Shown here: positions 63,034-64,000 of the stretch, in pieces
Numbering within the stretch: position 1 is the stretch's first letter
How the letters are laid out: each line of letters opens with the position of its first letter
Origin: Alphaproteobacteria bacterium
GTDB taxonomy: Bacteria; Pseudomonadota; Alphaproteobacteria; Micropepsales; Micropepsaceae
NCBI GenBank assembly: GCA_028871345.1
Contig: JAGWNK010000003.1
Location: 62,001 to 126,000 of the forward strand
Length of the DNA stretch: 64,000 nucleotides
Reading direction: 5' to 3'
Notes under the pieces: generated by a model
Told to the model about the DNA's origin: nothing
Database searches by the model: none
Seen by the model: the letters and a program-made list of their open reading frames with translations, nothing else
Program-made: the position numbers and the translations under genes

Positions 63034-63654
63034 TCAGCGCCGCTCGAAGGCGACAAGGCGGAGCGCGAGACCGAGCATCACGCTGGCCGAGATCCAGCCC
63101 AGAATCTTTCCGATGGTCGGGTTGCGGCGCATGCGCCCGGCCAAACGGCCGCCGCCCAGCGCCACGGCGCAATTGACCGTGGTGCCGGAGGCGACAAAAG
63201 CGACGCCGAGCACCAGAATCTGCAGCCAGGCCGGCAGTCCGCCGACTGCCACGAACTGCGGCAGGTAGGCGATGAAGAAGATCGCGACCTTCGGGTTGAG
63301 GAGGTCGGTCAGCAGTCCCTGCCGGAAGGCGGCGTGCACGCTCGCCTCCTGCGCGGCCCGGAGCTGCGGCGGATGACGGATCATCCCGACGGCCACCCAT
63401 ACGAGATACGCCGCACCGCCGTAGCGGACGAGGTCGAAGGCCAGCGGCGATGCCGCGAGCAGCGCTGCCAGGCCCAGCGCCGTCAGGATCGTGTAGAGGA
63501 GCGCGCCCGAACCGATCCCCAGGGCGGCGGCAATGCCGGCACGCGTACCGCGGTGTGCCGCCTGCGCCAGAACGAAGGTCATGTCGGGGCCGGGCGCGAG
63601 ATTAAGCGCCAGCGCCCCGGTCATGAACAGCAGAAGGAGATTCAGATCGGCCAT
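63034..63654 (-). CDS. LysE/RhtB-family amino-acid exporter
   Basis: The 206-residue inner-membrane protein has about six helices. It starts MADLNLLLLFMTGALALNLAPGPDMTFVLAQAAHRGTRAGIAAALGIGSG, the family N-terminus with the NLxPGPD motif, and continues with FRQGLLTDLLNPKVAIFFIAYLPQFV. Such proteins export amino acids or homoserine lactones; the substrate is not predictable. It starts directly after the stop of the YbhB-like gene on the same strand and runs convergent to the protease-like gene. Confidence 0.92.
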   Translation of the reverse strand: MADLNLLLLFMTGALALNLAPGPDMTFVLAQAAHRGTRAGIAAALGIGSGALLYTILTALGLAALLAASPLAFDLVRYGGAAYLVWVAVGMIRHPPQLRAAQEASVHAAFRQGLLTDLLNPKVAIFFIAYLPQFVAVGGLPAWLQILVLGVAFVASGTTVNCAVALGGGRLAGRMRRNPTIGKILGWISASVMLGLALRLVAFERR

Positions 63655-64000
63655 CTATTTTCCGAAGCTGGCGACGATCGAAGCGTGCGCAAGGCTTTGA
63701 CGGCGTATCTCATTGTCGACTTTGGCGGGCGGATCGGTCGGCTTCGCGTCCAGCCGGGCGACCTTCAACGCATAGACGGTGAAGACGTAATGGTGCGGCT
63801 TGCCCGGCGGCGGACACGGGCCGCCATAGCCGGTCGTCCGGAAGTCGGTCACGCTCTGCACCGCGGACGGCGGCAGGCCAACCCCGCTGGCGGCATTCTC
63901 GGCCAGCCCGATCACCTGCGCGGGAATGTCAAACACCAGCCAATGCCACCAGCCGCCGGGGTGGGGCGCATCGGGATCGTAGACCGTGATGGCGAAACTC
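63655..64000 (-). CDS. YbhB/YbcL (PEBP/Raf kinase inhibitor-like) protein, 5' end outside window
   Basis: The gene runs off the right edge; 114 codons are visible before the stop. They read FAITVYDPDAPHPGGWWHWLVFDIPAQVIGLAENAASG...SVTDFRTTGYGGPCPPPGKPHHYVFTVYALKVARLD, the ligand-pocket signature DPDAP..GGWWHW and GPCPPPGKPHHY of bacterial PEBP proteins. The natural start lies beyond 64000, so the 93-residue track version is a partial read. The stop abuts the LysE start with no gap. Confidence 0.9.
   Translation of the reverse strand, partial: SFAITVYDPDAPHPGGWWHWLVFDIPAQVIGLAENAASGVGLPPSAVQSVTDFRTTGYGGPCPPPGKPHHYVFTVYALKVARLDAKPTDPPAKVDNEIRRQSLAHASIVASFGK

Overview
The window is a gene-dense, high-GC chromosomal segment from an alphaproteobacterium. 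This is an inference from several traits: a full hpn hopanoid locus, ATGA/GTGA-coupled operons, Caulobacter-type TonB-dependent receptors, a GTTC-N7-GTTC SOS-type box and a sul-like folP next to glmM. A plant-polymer-degrading lineage such as Micropepsales (Rhizomicrobium-like) or Caulobacterales fits, but the genus cannot be fixed from sequence alone. No phage, transposase, integrase or CRISPR array was seen.

Layout. 1-2.6 kb: the 3' end of a Sul-type dihydropteroate synthase gene, glmM and thiD. 2.6-5 kb: a cysteine-cluster protein and purA on the minus strand. 5-6.5 kb: a lower-GC patch with a ParE toxin and ParD antitoxin facing each other tail to tail. 6.5-13 kb: exported carbohydrate-active proteins (alpha/beta hydrolase, GH31, polysaccharide deacetylase, Tat-exported esterase). 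13.2-16.2 kb: an ECF sigma factor coupled to a DUF2892 membrane protein, then a cupredoxin/FTR1/outer-membrane iron-uptake operon behind a Fur-like box. 16.3-18.7 kb: fdxA, a small conserved gene, a lower-GC orphan nuclease-like gene behind overlapping SOS-type boxes, and tRNA-Gly(CCC).

18.7-27.4 kb is a uronate (pectin-type) utilisation locus: an internally deleted GH43 remnant, a LacI-family regulator, kduI, kduD, a TonB-dependent receptor, a KDPG aldolase and a KDG kinase. Copies of the palindrome TGACACCGGTGTCA lie in front of each unit, and another lies inside the start of uxaA 23 kb away. The gene order describes import, conversion of unsaturated uronate to KDG, phosphorylation, and cleavage to pyruvate plus glyceraldehyde-3-phosphate.

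27.6-48.5 kb is a hopanoid locus: hpnI-J-K, hpnL-A-B-C-D-E-F(shc)-G, hpnH, ispH, ispA, hpnM, a TIGR00027-type methyltransferase, hpnN and an MlaA lipoprotein. It covers isoprenoid supply, squalene synthesis and cyclisation, adenosyl/ribosyl side-chain addition, cyclitol-ether head-group formation and export to the outer membrane. 48.6-55.5 kb holds uxaA, an MBL-fold hydrolase, an outer-membrane barrel, ettA, and a second MlaC/MlaA pair. 55.6-61.2 kb is a methionine operon: an ArsR-methyltransferase fusion, metF and full-length cobalamin-dependent metH behind a CATATAAA-N6-TTTATATG palindrome. The window ends with a TPR/retropepsin-like gene pair, a LysE-type exporter and a truncated YbhB-like gene.
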